From Chara braunii (taxonomy: Eukaryota > Streptophyta > Charophyceae > Charales > Characeae): a stretch of 27,258 nucleotides of DNA. This document shows positions 1 to 10,145 of the stretch, piece by piece. Each line of letters starts with the position of its first letter. The stretch's first letter is position 1. The position numbers and the translations under genes were made by a program. Location: positions 452,576-479,833 of the forward strand of contig BFEA01000259.1 of assembly GCA_003427395.1 (NCBI GenBank), given 5' to 3'. The notes under the pieces were generated by a model. It did no database searches and was not told where the DNA came from. It saw nothing but the letters and a program-made list of their open reading frames with translations.

Positions 1-1352
1 GACTTAGAAGGGCAGAGGGATAAAGTTTTGAGTCTCTCAGATACAAGGATGGTGCGCTCAGACTTGCGAGAGAGGGCCTTGTTATCTTGGTTCGCTTGAG
101 GGCCCCGCAATGATGGCCAACTAGTGACAGTTGTAGTCAACTGTTGAAGTGGATCCTCTTGACGACCTCTCAGATCGCGACACTAACCCTCTATTAGCCT
201 AGTCTGATCTCCTTCTCAAGTCCCAACGTCTCTTCTTACCCCAATCACGACCGCACAGCGGTCGTAACAATCAACAATCACCAACGCCGCACTGCGCAGT
301 TGTATGCAGTAATCCGCAGTAGGCAATCAACAGTTCGTACACCACCAACAGTTGCCCCAACCCTTCCAAGCTATGGCCACAGCCTTTCTTTGCAATTTTA
401 ACCACTCTGCCCTATACTACGGCACCGCCCTCCCTTGTGAGGGACCCAGTATCTCACACAGAACACAGTCTAGGGCAGGCCCCGTATGCAGCAGCAAGTC
501 GTTGTGGTACACAGGTGTGCTTGTGAGCAACAATAAGTACAGCGCAACAGCAATCGGCTGGGTGCAGTCACCGCCTTGATACCCAACAACAACTTGAGGG
601 TTCAGTGGTAGCAGCCCCCCCCCTCTGTTCGGACGAGGAAAAATCGAATGAATCTTCCACAAAAACGTGGAAAAGTGCATCACTAGCCTACCACCGATAA
701 GACAAGTAAAACGGGAGGAATCTTCCCCCACGAACCTGGAAGCATGCTCCGCTTCTTGATATGCACGCCGAAAGATAGAGAGAGGGTAATCCGTTGGGAA
801 CATGTGCAAGGTCGTATGAACAAGCCCATAGAACTAGGATGGAATCATCGCCACTTTAATGCTAATGGCCAGCGGATGGGAACGATGCTCTTGATGACGA
901 AGGCTGCATTCACGAGAGGGAGGGGCACTTGGATCAAGCTCGCAATGGCAAACCGAAGATCAGGCAGCTTGCGATCACTAAAATGGGCTTCAGTAGCGCA
1001 ACTCCCAGATGCACACACACTGAGAATGGATCGTCCCGTAGAACACGGGAAAATACATCACTATATTTACCTCCGTTCCCTGGGCGCAACCCATAGCTAA
1101 TACAACCCCAAAACCGTAGCTCTAATGCCAAATCTGACTTCGCAGATCGATTCGCAAGGTCCAAAACCCTCGAAATCGAATCTTTACTTACCCGGTTTTG
1201 TACAAAAATGTTTTCCACTGTGCCTTGCTTACTTGTTCGTTCCCTCCGCGCACTTCGTTTTCACACTAAGTCTCAATCTACTAACTTTCATCCTATTCTG
1301 ATCACGAATTCGGGGGCGCAAGCCCCGAGAACCCCAACATCGGAATTTCCCT

Positions 1353-1378
1353 CACTCGATTCCATTAAGAATCGAGTG
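1353..1378. repeat. Hairpin with perfect 10-bp arms in the LTR
   Basis: The arms are CACTCGATTC and GAATCGAGTG around a 6-base loop CATTAA. In the other LTR (20689-20714) one arm base is changed, giving a T·G wobble, so pairing is nearly kept. Confidence 0.85.
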
Positions 1379-1528
1379 ATATCTCGATTCTCCTCTCCCA
1401 CCACCTCTACCATAGCTAGAGCTCCGCGTGACTTACTTTCTCACTAACTCCTAACTCACTAACTTTCTTACTCATCTAACCACAGATTCTGACTCGCCAT
1501 CCTTCAAAACCCCCTACTCGGTTCTTCC

Positions 1529-1558
1529 CTCGCTCGTTTTCGCTCAGAAACGAGCGAG
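1529..1558. repeat. Hairpin with perfect 11-bp arms in the LTR
   Basis: The arms are CTCGCTCGTTT and AAACGAGCGAG around an 8-base loop. The other LTR copy, near 20867-20896, has one arm mismatch (AAACAAGCGAG). Confidence 0.85.
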
Positions 1559-1621
1559 CTATGCTCTCTGTTGCGCCACGGCTCACAACCCGCCATCTTT
1601 GTTTCCCTCTTCGTTGAATGT

Positions 1622-1646
1622 ACCCGGTGTGAAATTGCACCAGGGT
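1622..1646. repeat. Hairpin with compensatory changes between LTR copies
   Basis: The inner stem GGTGT/GCACC around the loop GAAATT becomes GGCGC/GCGCC in the other LTR (20964-20979). The T-A pair has become C-G on both sides, and a T·G pair has become C-G. A related hairpin with ATCCGG/CCGGAT outer arms lies near 1795-1823. Two paired changes in one stem are suggestive but are a small sample. Confidence 0.6.
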
Positions 1647-3485
1647 CCGTTTCCCTATTCGCTGCCAACTGCCCCTCCGCTTGTCCCAGCGCTCCTCGTT
1701 GCCCCTTACTTACCCGCGCCTGCTGATCCGCCACCCGTCACACTACCACTTTCCTACCTCTTCTCTCACCTTCGACCCCTCCTATACCGAATGTATCCGG
1801 TGCGAAATCGTGCCCGGATCCCTTCCACCATTCGCCTCTCCCCCAGCCTTAGCGCTGGCCCGACCGCCGCCCCGCAGTGGCCCGCCTGTCGGCCCCCTTC
1901 TCTTCTCATGCACCCTGCGCACTTCTCCGGCCGGGTCCGCTCCGCTGCTCCGCCTTGGCACTCACCGCACGTTCACACTTCGCTACCTACTCCTTGCTGC
2001 CCGTAGCGCTGCCCTCTGCTTCTTCACTAATCACCCCGTCCACAGTCTGCCCCGTCAGCTAGCGCTCCGCCTCTCTGTCTCAGTACCCGTCACCCGCTCT
2101 TACTGCAGCGCTCGGTCACACACCCGAGTGACAGATCTACTTCATTAGCCCTTGACCGGCCTGTGAAAACCTGCGGGAAGACTTCCGCCCCTGGCCTAGC
2201 CGATTTATCTCCCTCACTCCCTGTCACCCTGTTTGACAAACCGTGCGCCCGACTACGTTTCACTGCCAGTCTGCTACAGCCTTTGCCTCACCTGCTTTCC
2301 TCAAACAAAACCCGCCACCCTCTCGGCACTGCAATGAGCAAGTCAAATTCTGGCTTCTAACAGAGAATCGCAGGGCCGCCGGCATGGGCCTACTGCAAGC
2401 CTAAGCGCGGCTTTCGGCAAGGCGGGTCCCAGGCACAGATCTTCGCGGTAGTAGTAAAAATTCAGATGAGAACTTTGAATGCCGAAGTGGAGGAAGGTCC
2501 CGCGGGGCCGCCGCTTTAGCAAACTCCCCAGGCCTGTTTGCACCAGTCAACAGTTGGCGGGTGGCGCCCCCGCCACTGAAGCTTTTTACCTGCGTCGTAG
2601 GGCCACTTACTCGCCGGCTCACATGCACGTTGAACTCCTCGGTCCGTGTTCTCAGGATATACAACATAAAAGCGCTTTGCCAACGCCTTGAACTCGCGGG
2701 GACCCGTACGTCAACGAACGGTGACGCGCGCTGAAATTAAAAGGTACCAACGGAAAATAATAGTCAAAAGATCATAAAACCTTCTAGTTGTCAAAGACAA
2801 AATAAAGGATACCGCCTGCACCGCTCTGACGCTGCCAATGGCAAAACCAAGGGGGATAGCCCTACGGCCCTCAACCTCATCAGCGTCCTCCTCGATGCTC
2901 CGCCGCCGCTGTGTCGACGCTCGCCGATCTCGATCCCTGAACCTTCGTAATGTCAATCCAATGTCGTAACCTATAGGGCTAAGCCCAAGCGTGAGACTAG
3001 CGCCCGCAGAGTACCATACAAGACGGTGCGGCGCTTTTGGCCAACAAAACCGGCTGCGCGGCTCCCAGTGTCCGCGCCGACTTGCTTATACCCTGCCATA
3101 ACTTGCCCCGCGCGCCATCCTACGACACCCTGCTTACCGCACGAAATCGCGTCGTTATTGCCGATGTCGTCGTCGGGGTCGTTCTCCGCACGAGCGTTCG
3201 ACTCGGTCAAACGTACCAATCAAAAGAAAATATCCTTAATTCCTGCTTAACCAAAAATAAATAAATAATAATAATTTCACAAAGCAAAACGATCGAGGTC
3301 CCGGCCGGCTTTACGATTAACAAACAGAAAGGAAAATTACGCGCGCCTTGAACCTGCGCGCCCACGCACTCGCTATTGTGGTCAACCACCTAGTCAACGT
3401 AATTACAGACGCAGCCACGCTTAGCGCAGTATACTTAAACTCTAAACCAAAACTATTTTTCCGTCACTTGCAAAAACCAGGGCAG

Positions 3486-3503
3486 ATACCCTTGTAAGGG
3501 TAT
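3486..3503. repeat. Hairpin close to the LTR outer terminus
   Basis: The arms are ATACCCTT and AAGGGTAT around the loop GT, a perfect 8-bp stem ending 11 bases before the LTR edge. The other LTR (22806-22823) has a single arm mismatch. Confidence 0.8.
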
Positions 3504-3514
3504 TCGCACCGACA

Positions 3515-5544
3515 GCTTACCGGACCATATTAAGCGACGTCCCCGTCGCTTTGCCAAATCAGAAGGCTATAAATCCATCCACACTCCAAATGCTGACGAA
3601 ACAGGAACCAATCCGATTAGCCGACAAAACACAGGATAGAGGCCTCCATCAAAGCATGGCTCCACAACTATATGCTGCCAGGTTTCTAACTTGGGTCTCT
3701 CACCGCCCAGAAATTAGGACGCCGACCGCATAAGTTCCAAAGACCTTCTCAATCGTCCTCTTCCTGGTCCTAGACAACTTCGGCTTTTCGTTGGGTGTCC
3801 CTAGTCCTGGCAAAAACTAGGAGCGCGGGCCTTAATCGAGACCTTTTGAAGGCACTCTCGCCTTCCTTCTCAAAATTTCTCGCAATCAAATACACAAGTA
3901 TATGTGTATACTTAATATCCGCTCAGCTCTTTCTGCAGTCTAGTATAGAAAGACTAGGGTCCACCTTGGTCCACCATAGCCTGGCTGATCGGACCAGAAC
4001 CACGGCCCACTGCATTGTTATTTAACGGCAGTACCCTCGTTGGTTATGCAACGATAGGTTTTCTCCTGATAAGCATTTAATCAGGATCCCCTAAAAAATT
4101 TTCAACCATCACTATCCCGCGGAGTAATTTCAATGGTGCGGGCAAACCCCCTTAAACTCTTACCCCGCGGTCCCGCAGCCAGGTTGCGCCGGCTAGCAGC
4201 CATCCAATGGGGTTACGCCCTAGAGGTACTAACTTCCTTTCCGTTAGCTTGGCCTTTCTTCAATATGTCTCAAAACTAGCACAGGTGGTTAGACGGGGCG
4301 TCGCAAAACAAAATCACACGCCCACTGCGCGATATGCAAGGGTCCGAAGACTTTTACCAGCCATTCAACAATAGGCATGACATCCTTCACACGCTCACAA
4401 ACAAAATCACCGCTAGGTCCTCCAGGTAGTGACCCCTGACTTGATAAGACCCAGCAGCCACCCGTCCTGAGACGTGTCTCGCCCGACACTCATTGCGACC
4501 TTCTCAAACAATCCACACAAAAGTGGCCCTTTTCGTCAGACTTTATCACTCATCAGACAACTTACCATGTCAAAAATCAGTTTACTCACCTTTGAAGGTG
4601 AGTCTCCCAACAACAAAAACATCCCCTTTTCCAAAAATCCAAGGGGCTCTCATCATAAACAAAATACCCCCTCTTCCAAAAATCACGAGGGGTCTCGCCA
4701 TAAAACAATACACTTCCTCTTCCAGAAATCACGAGGGATCTCGTCATAAAACCAAACTTCCCCTCCTCAAAACTCGAGGGGGTCTCATCATAACACACAA
4801 CATCACAAAACATCCCCTTTTCCAAAATCCAAGGGGGTTTATCATAAAACAAACATCATTGAGAGACCATCTTATGGGTCCTCATCACAATTTAAGCAAT
4901 CAATAATCAACATGGTAAGCATTTTGAGCCTCCAGGGCTCATAAATTTTCAAAATCCTCACAACCTTTCACAGACGGGCTGCGCTTCCTCCCCTTATACT
5001 CTGCCTTATCAGCTGCCCGTGGGCAGGTCGCATAGGTATACCGAGGAGTAGACAATTTTGCTTACAATCATATTCACAGTATCCATGACACATAAGATGT
5101 TTTTCACACATTGTCCACACAAACTCATCATTCATCAGAGCACAACCACACACGTGAGAGAGACAAGTGATCGCCACATATAAGAATGGTCCATGAAAAA
5201 AAACTCATCATAATATATGCTCAGGGAAATAAAAATCTCTCACACATAAAAATGTCTCCAAATCATAGCTCACTCAACTTAAGCCACACCAAACTCACGC
5301 TGACAATTATCCCTAAAATACATGTCAGATCTGTCTCTCAAAGCCAATGCGTAGGCCACCTAAATATGTACATGCCTCATCTAAATCACCCTGATCCTCA
5401 AGACCCCAGCTCAGTTGGAACACTAGAGTTCAGATCTAGACTAGTAGCAATCAACAAAAGGTCCTTTAAGTCTAAGAGGGAATCACACAGAACCTAAGCT
5501 GATGCCTCACAAGATACTCGCCCACTTACATAGACAAACCAGCC
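3515..5544 (-). other. 3' untranslated region between the post-pol ORF and the 3' LTR
   Basis: There is no supported gene in these 2 kb; its short ORFs look fortuitous. It is rich in small hairpins: 3533-3550 (AGCGACG/CGTCGCT), about 3850-3867 (GAAGGC/GCCTTC), 3896-3913 (AAGTATA/TATACTT), about 4063-4085 (TCCTGAT/ATCAGGA), about 4470-4481 (GAGAC/GTCTC), and CTGCCC/GGGCAG near 5022-5035. It also holds the tandem hairpin array at 4584-4883. A purine tract is expected on the minus strand just before the LTR, next to 3515, but none is recognisable. Confidence 0.7.
4584..4883. repeat. Tandem hairpin array A, about 46-bp units
   Basis: A lead hairpin (ACTCACCTT/AAGGTGAGT, 4584-4603) is followed by five related units at 4623, 4668, 4714, 4760 and 4814, spaced 45, 46, 46 and 54 bases. 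A looser hairpin lies near 4864-4881. Each unit has a C-rich arm, an A-rich loop, a G-rich arm, then TCTCATCATAAA-like sequence. The arms are CCCCTT/AAGGGG (first and fifth), CCCCTC/GAGGGG (second and fourth) and TTCCTC/GAGGGA (third). The T-A to C-G switch occurs on both sides of the stem. Confidence 0.85.
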
Positions 5545-8338
5545 CTACCTCCTCAACTCCTCCTGGTTTTGCCTATATAACTGAGCCCTAAGTCCATCTG
5601 CGGACTTCTCTACTATCCTACCCTGTTTATCATACATCTTACCCCCTGCTTTCGAGACCTTCCCTTCTACCTTATCCTCAAGGAACTCGAGACAGTCAAG
5701 AGCCAGATGCAGGCCCCTCTTGCAGTAGAAGTATAGCTGATCAACCTTCCTCTTGAACTTCTTCTTCTTGGGCTGAGGAGGTGGCTGTGAAGGAGATCCT
5801 ACCATACTACTGACAATCCCATGCTGCTCTGATCGAGGAACTGCGGTACTAATAACCTCCTGCTGCTCTATCCCAAGAACCGGTCCCCCAGACCCAGATC
5901 CAGTAGCCCAAGATCCCAGTCTGCTCCTCAAATCCCCTGTCGCTGGGACGTACTCAGGCGTGTCCAACCTCTGAGGTCTCCTCTCGAGTGTCTTTCCTGG
6001 CACTGCCATGGGCTGCTCCTCAATCTCCTCTGGTCCATACTCAGGTGTGCCCATCCTCTGGAGCCCGCCCTCGATGGCACCCTCCGCCTCAATCCCCATC
6101 TCTCTCTCAAGAGGCTCCTCTATCCTTTGCTCGGGTGAAAATAAACTCACCTCTTCCTGCATAGTATGCACCGCCTCAAGGAACACACCCATGGATCCCT
6201 CTGCTGAGCCTTGAGCCGGCTCACTGCTAGATGGTGGCCGCCCCTCCTCTACTGCCAAAGGTACGACCGGGTCCGCCGCCGCCACTGGCAGCGTCACGAG
6301 CTCGGTAGGGGCTCTGAACTCGAATGCCTCTCTCTCCGCCTTTCTCTGGGCTCTCGCCTTCTTTGGCTCCAGGATAACTCTCCCCATAGGTGGCTCCTGG
6401 GGAGACTCTGCTGCAGATGGCTGTCCCGGTAACCCATGTCTTGGCTGCCTCTACTCTCCTTGCCTGCTGCTCTCTGGCTTGTCCACCTTTCCTTGGGTTT
6501 GCTGCCTCAGGCTCTCAATGATAGCTGCTTGGCTGGCCACCAATGCCCTGAGTTCCTAGATTTTCATCTCCATAGCCTCCAGGCGTACTCCATGGCTTAC
6601 TTCCTTCATCTTCTTCCCTGCCAGATCGCTCTCCAATAACAAGTGCCGGTCAAAAGTTGTCTTGGCCAGGAACTTGATTTTGCGATCTAACCTCTCTTCC
6701 GCCTTCCTGGTCACCCCAAACCCAACTCTTACTGGCGAAGGAAGCTCCTCTCCTCTCTGCTCCCAGAAGTCCCTCCACATCTCAGGGATCTCCAGTGCCC
6801 TAGCTGGCGCGCTGGGTGGCTGACCTGGGAGTGCTCCTGCTGCCTCCGATCTCTGCCTCTCCTGCTCCTGCTCCGGAAGCTCCCCCGCTGCCTTCAACCT
6901 CTGCCTCTCTTGCCATATCTCGTCTATCCTCCTTGTTCTTCTCGCCTTCTTTTCCTCCGCTGTCTCTCCAGCTGGCGCCCTTTCCCTCGTGCGGAGGTCG
7001 ACCCTCTTCGGGATCTCTGCTTCCATCTCCTTCTCGGGATGGCACGACTCCTGGCGCGGCTCTACAGGTGTTGGCTCCTCCAGGTCTGGGTGCTCCAAGG
7101 CATAAGCTGCTAGATGTCTGTCAATCAGGGTCGAGGCCTCTTTCCTTACAATTGCCCTCTCTCTCCTCCTTTCTGCTCTCCCTTCTGGCGAAGGGGCCTT
7201 TTCTGATGAAGGCAATAGGGCCTCCTCTCTCTGCAACTTCTCCCCTGCCTGACGAGTGCTCCCTGGTGCATCCCCGAGTCTCAAACCCACCGCTGACATC
7301 TGTGGGGGCGTGTCCTCTCCAACCTCTATCACTTCCTTTCCTTCACGTCTCCCCTCATTGCCCTGCCCTCTCTCTCGCTGAGTATCCTGGACCTCCTCCC
7401 GTGACATCTCTTCTCGTGGCACCTCCTCCTGTGGCACCTTCTCTCGTGACACCTCCTCTCGTGGTACCTCCTCTGCCTGCTCTCCATGCTCCTAGCCCCG
7501 AGGCGACGCCCTCCACCGAGAAATATCTAAATGCGTCTCCAATTCTCTCAAGGGTTTCTCAGATGCTGACGGCTTCTCCTGTGTGCGTGCTGGCGACCTC
7601 CTCAATCCAGCCTCGGTAAACCGATGGAACTCCACTGGTCCCAACCCACACTCAGTGTATGCCCCTCGCTCCTCGGCCTCTGGCTCCGACTCTGGTTCCT
7701 CTTCTCTCATGGCTAGGGCCTTCCGTCCTCCTCGAGACGGTCTCGCCTCCTTGGGCTCAGGGTCCCTCTGCCTCTGACTCCTCTGACGCCTCTCGACTCT
7801 GGGTTGAGGGGGCTCTGGTCGTCAAAAGGCCTCTCTCAGATGTGCCCTGCAACTCTCCCAGTCCCGGGCCATGTCTCTGACCTGCTTAGCCAGTGCCCTC
7901 TCCGCCTTTCTTTCAGAGGGATAACGTCCTCGCCCACTCATTTCTCGGTATACCCTGCCCGTGCATGAACCACTCGAAGGCAGGGATAAAGTCTGCCACA
8001 TTTCTGTTTTCCAGACGGATCGGCCTGCCATCTGGTCCCACAAACGAGGGTCGCAACTCCTCCATCATCGTCTCCACCTCCTGCCTCGTCGTCGCCTCCC
8101 TACGAATCCATGCAATGGGCTCCTCGAACCTGCCTGCTCCCCTCAATCTCTCAATCGCCCGAGCCACGGTCCAGCCCATATGCCTCGCATGCTCTCAGAA
8201 ACTGTCCGAGAATAGCTCGATGTCCCCATCATCGTAGACCGGAGTACTCTCTCGATGGCGAGGCCCATGCCGCTCATATCCTCCTGATGCGCCCAACGGC
8301 CTCTGAGGCAGTTGTGTCCCCTTCCCTCCTCTTGGCAT
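5545..8338 (-). pseudogene. Post-pol ORF: second Gag-like protein (CA-like plus zinc knuckle), broken
   Basis: From ATG at 8338 this could have encoded about 930 residues. It has one frameshift near 7915 and in-frame stops at 8195-8197, 7822-7824, 7492-7494, 6556-6558 and 6451-6453. The N-terminal part (about 8200-7825) is helical and Gag-like, with FIPAFEWFM, then LAKQVRDMARDWESC and HLREAF, comparable to the capsid end WERFKEGMQRKYR in the upstream Gag. The middle is highly charged, with a repeated EEVPREE motif and a likely coiled coil. Near the C-terminus a basic PKKKKFKRK tract precedes YFYCKRGLHLALDC, which has CX2CX4HX4C spacing with the first Cys replaced by Tyr. Capsid-like plus nucleocapsid-like regions make a second Gag the best reading. 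An env-like protein is less likely because I see no signal peptide or membrane segment. Confidence 0.65.
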
Positions 8339-8360
8339 GGCTGTCTTCGTAAAGTCAGAC

Positions 8361-8527
8361 CTGCACAACAGGCGAAGGAGACAACAGACACACATTGGGG
8401 TAAGCAAGCAGGTGATAATCAAAGCAAGCTCAGACCAGACCACACCGTGACTCATACAGCATGCATCCTACCTAACCTACACACCCTATTACTTCTATTC
8501 TAAAGGCTGTCAAGTCATCTCTCTTAC
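8361..8527 (-). other. Candidate intron between pol and the post-pol ORF
   Basis: On the minus strand a donor-like GAG|GTAAGAG occurs at 8527, just after the end of pol. An acceptor-like TTGTGCAG ends at 8361, 23 bases before the ATG at 8338. Splicing of these 167 bases is a guess, but it offers a way to express the second ORF. Confidence 0.25.
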
Positions 8528-8530
8528 CTC

Positions 8531-10145
8531 TTCTCTCGCCACAAATTTCTCCAGTCGCGTTCCAGATACCCAATCCTTTCACCCAGTCCCATTTAACTCC
8601 TCAATCTGGTACGCTCCGAAGTCTCCGACCCGTCCGATCCGGTAGGGACCTAACCACCTCTTATCGAGTTTCCTGGACCACTGTTTTTCCAGCGATGAAT
8701 CGTAGAGAAGCACGACATCCCCAACTGCCAAGGGTACTTTCCTCACCCGCAGACGGATCCCATCGAGCCTTATCATCCATACGGCTTCTCGCCACCTGGT
8801 CAGATGCCTCCTGGATCCTTTCTTCAATCGCCCCTATCTGCCACGCCCAGATATCGAGCAACTCTTCAAATGACAGGTTAACTTCCAGAACCTGGCGCCT
8901 CCATGTCTTAAGAAAGCTTTCAATAGGGAAGGTGGCGTGCCTTCCGTACCACAGCGTCGCAGGTGCGTACTTGGTGGATCTCTTTACTGCAATGTTCTCG
9001 ACGAAAAACGTCGCCCTTAGGTACCTTGGCCATTAATTAGGCCTACCTTCGGTCAACTTAGCCAGGAGACTCGTAATGGTACTATGTCCTCTCTCCGCGG
9101 GAGCATTTGCCTGGGGGTGCGCGGCCGTGGTGTAGTTGGCTGCTACACCATACCTTGATAATAGTTCTTGCACCTCCTGGCAGGTAAACTCCGATCCCCT
9201 GTCCATTACGAATTCCCTGACGAAAGGATAACGCAGGTAATATTCCTCGATGCAGCTCACTAAGACTAACCCGGTCTTGGTGCGAATAGCACGCCCGTCT
9301 ATGAAGCCAGACAGGTTATCGCGCGCATCGAAGATATAGTTATAGCCTTGATCCCCAAGCGGCATAAAAAGTAGATCGAGGTGCACTACAGCCCCCGCCT
9401 CTCGCTCTAGCCTTGGATGCAACGGCTCTCCTTGCCTTAAACGGGATCTCTCCTAACAAGGTACGCAAGATCGACAGAATTTCCGGACCATGTCCATCAT
9501 CCCATCCCAGTAGTACAACTCACTTATCTTGGCATACGTGGCTTGTACCCCTCGATACCCTCCTGCAATGCCATCATGAAGCGCTACTACGACGTCGATC
9601 AAACGATTCCTATCGCAAACGACTCTCCCGGGATTCCCCACTTCTCCTCTGACGAAAAGGTGGCCGTCTCGCACTAAATAGCGCTGCAGCATCCTCTGAG
9701 CTTTATCGCTTGCATCCCTAAACCGCATTTCACATGACAGAAGAAGCCCCAGCTCTAAGTAGATCCCGTCGTACTCCTCTGCACAAAAAGCCTCCTTAAT
9801 CTCCCCCTCCTCGAACTCGTCGTCCTGGCTCTCGGGCACTTCGTCCACATTCTCTGCCGCGTTCAACAAGCCTGACTGGTCGAGGCCTTCCTGCAATAAC
9901 GTGTTGACGAGGAGATACATTCCTCCCATCAGGTCCTCATACCGTTCTACCTGGCCAGGTCCTTCCTCAATCGTTCTCATGTCCTCCACCAGGCTATGCG
10001 AGCTGGCCAACGCTAACTCCATCATCCACTGAACATCTTTACCACCCCAAGGATCCTCTTCTTCAAGGGGTTTGAGGACTAGCTCAGCCCTCCTTTCATA
10101 CCCATTCGGCGCTTGCCAGATAGGATAGCCTACACAGCTGGGCAC
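8531..10145 (-). pseudogene. Integrase region of Pol, broken
   Basis: This inserts the element's cDNA into host DNA. A linker of about 130 residues leads to a zinc domain with CRSCVPC at about 9473-9455. The first His is present (ALHDGIAGG), but the position of the second His holds Tyr (GGYRG), so zinc binding is probably lost. The catalytic core is intact: D in VVHLDLLF, D in MDRGSEF and E in APAERGH, with exactly 35 residues between the last two. The C-terminal GPF/Y module reads RWLGPYRI near 8640. Stops lie at 9453-9455 and 9033-9035, and a frameshift near 8745. No chromodomain follows, which argues against a chromovirus. The frame is continuous with RT and RNase H upstream. Confidence 0.85.

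Larger units (their letters stand above)
1..3514 (-). repeat. 3' LTR, inner part only (runs off the left edge)
   Basis: This stretch aligns without large gaps to 19332-22834. Base 1 pairs with 19332, and similarity stops sharply at 3514/22834, where both copies end CACCGACA. I counted about 30 differences in the first 600 bases, roughly 5%. The other side of this LTR, matching 15395-19331, must lie to the left of the window. No gene is supported here. Short plus-strand ORFs such as 744-1100 recur in the other copy, but most differences between the copies change the residue, so they are not under protein selection. Confidence 0.9.

Noticed and set aside
744-1100. A 118-codon plus-strand ORF in the LTR, also present at 20070-20441
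   Set aside because: It is antisense to the element, and most differences between the two copies change the residue. It has no recognisable domain, so shared ancestry of the LTRs explains it.
1681-2148. A 155-codon plus-strand ORF in the LTR with a longer counterpart at 20956-21486
   Set aside because: The region is C- and T-rich, which makes stops rare. The product is low-complexity (Ser/Pro/Leu/Arg) and the start is not conserved.
3592-3602. CTGACGAAAC, resembling a hammerhead core
   Set aside because: There is no room for stem II between CTGACGA and the A-rich part, and no matching stem I flanks it.
6816-7619. A 267-codon plus-strand ORF
   Set aside because: It is the antisense of the charged middle of the second Gag-like ORF. 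Its Pro/Ser/Leu-rich product is what the reverse complement of Glu/Arg-rich coding sequence gives.
5545-8338. Env-like glycoprotein in the post-pol position
   Set aside because: No signal peptide, membrane segment or cysteine-rich ectodomain is seen. The ends look like capsid and nucleocapsid instead.
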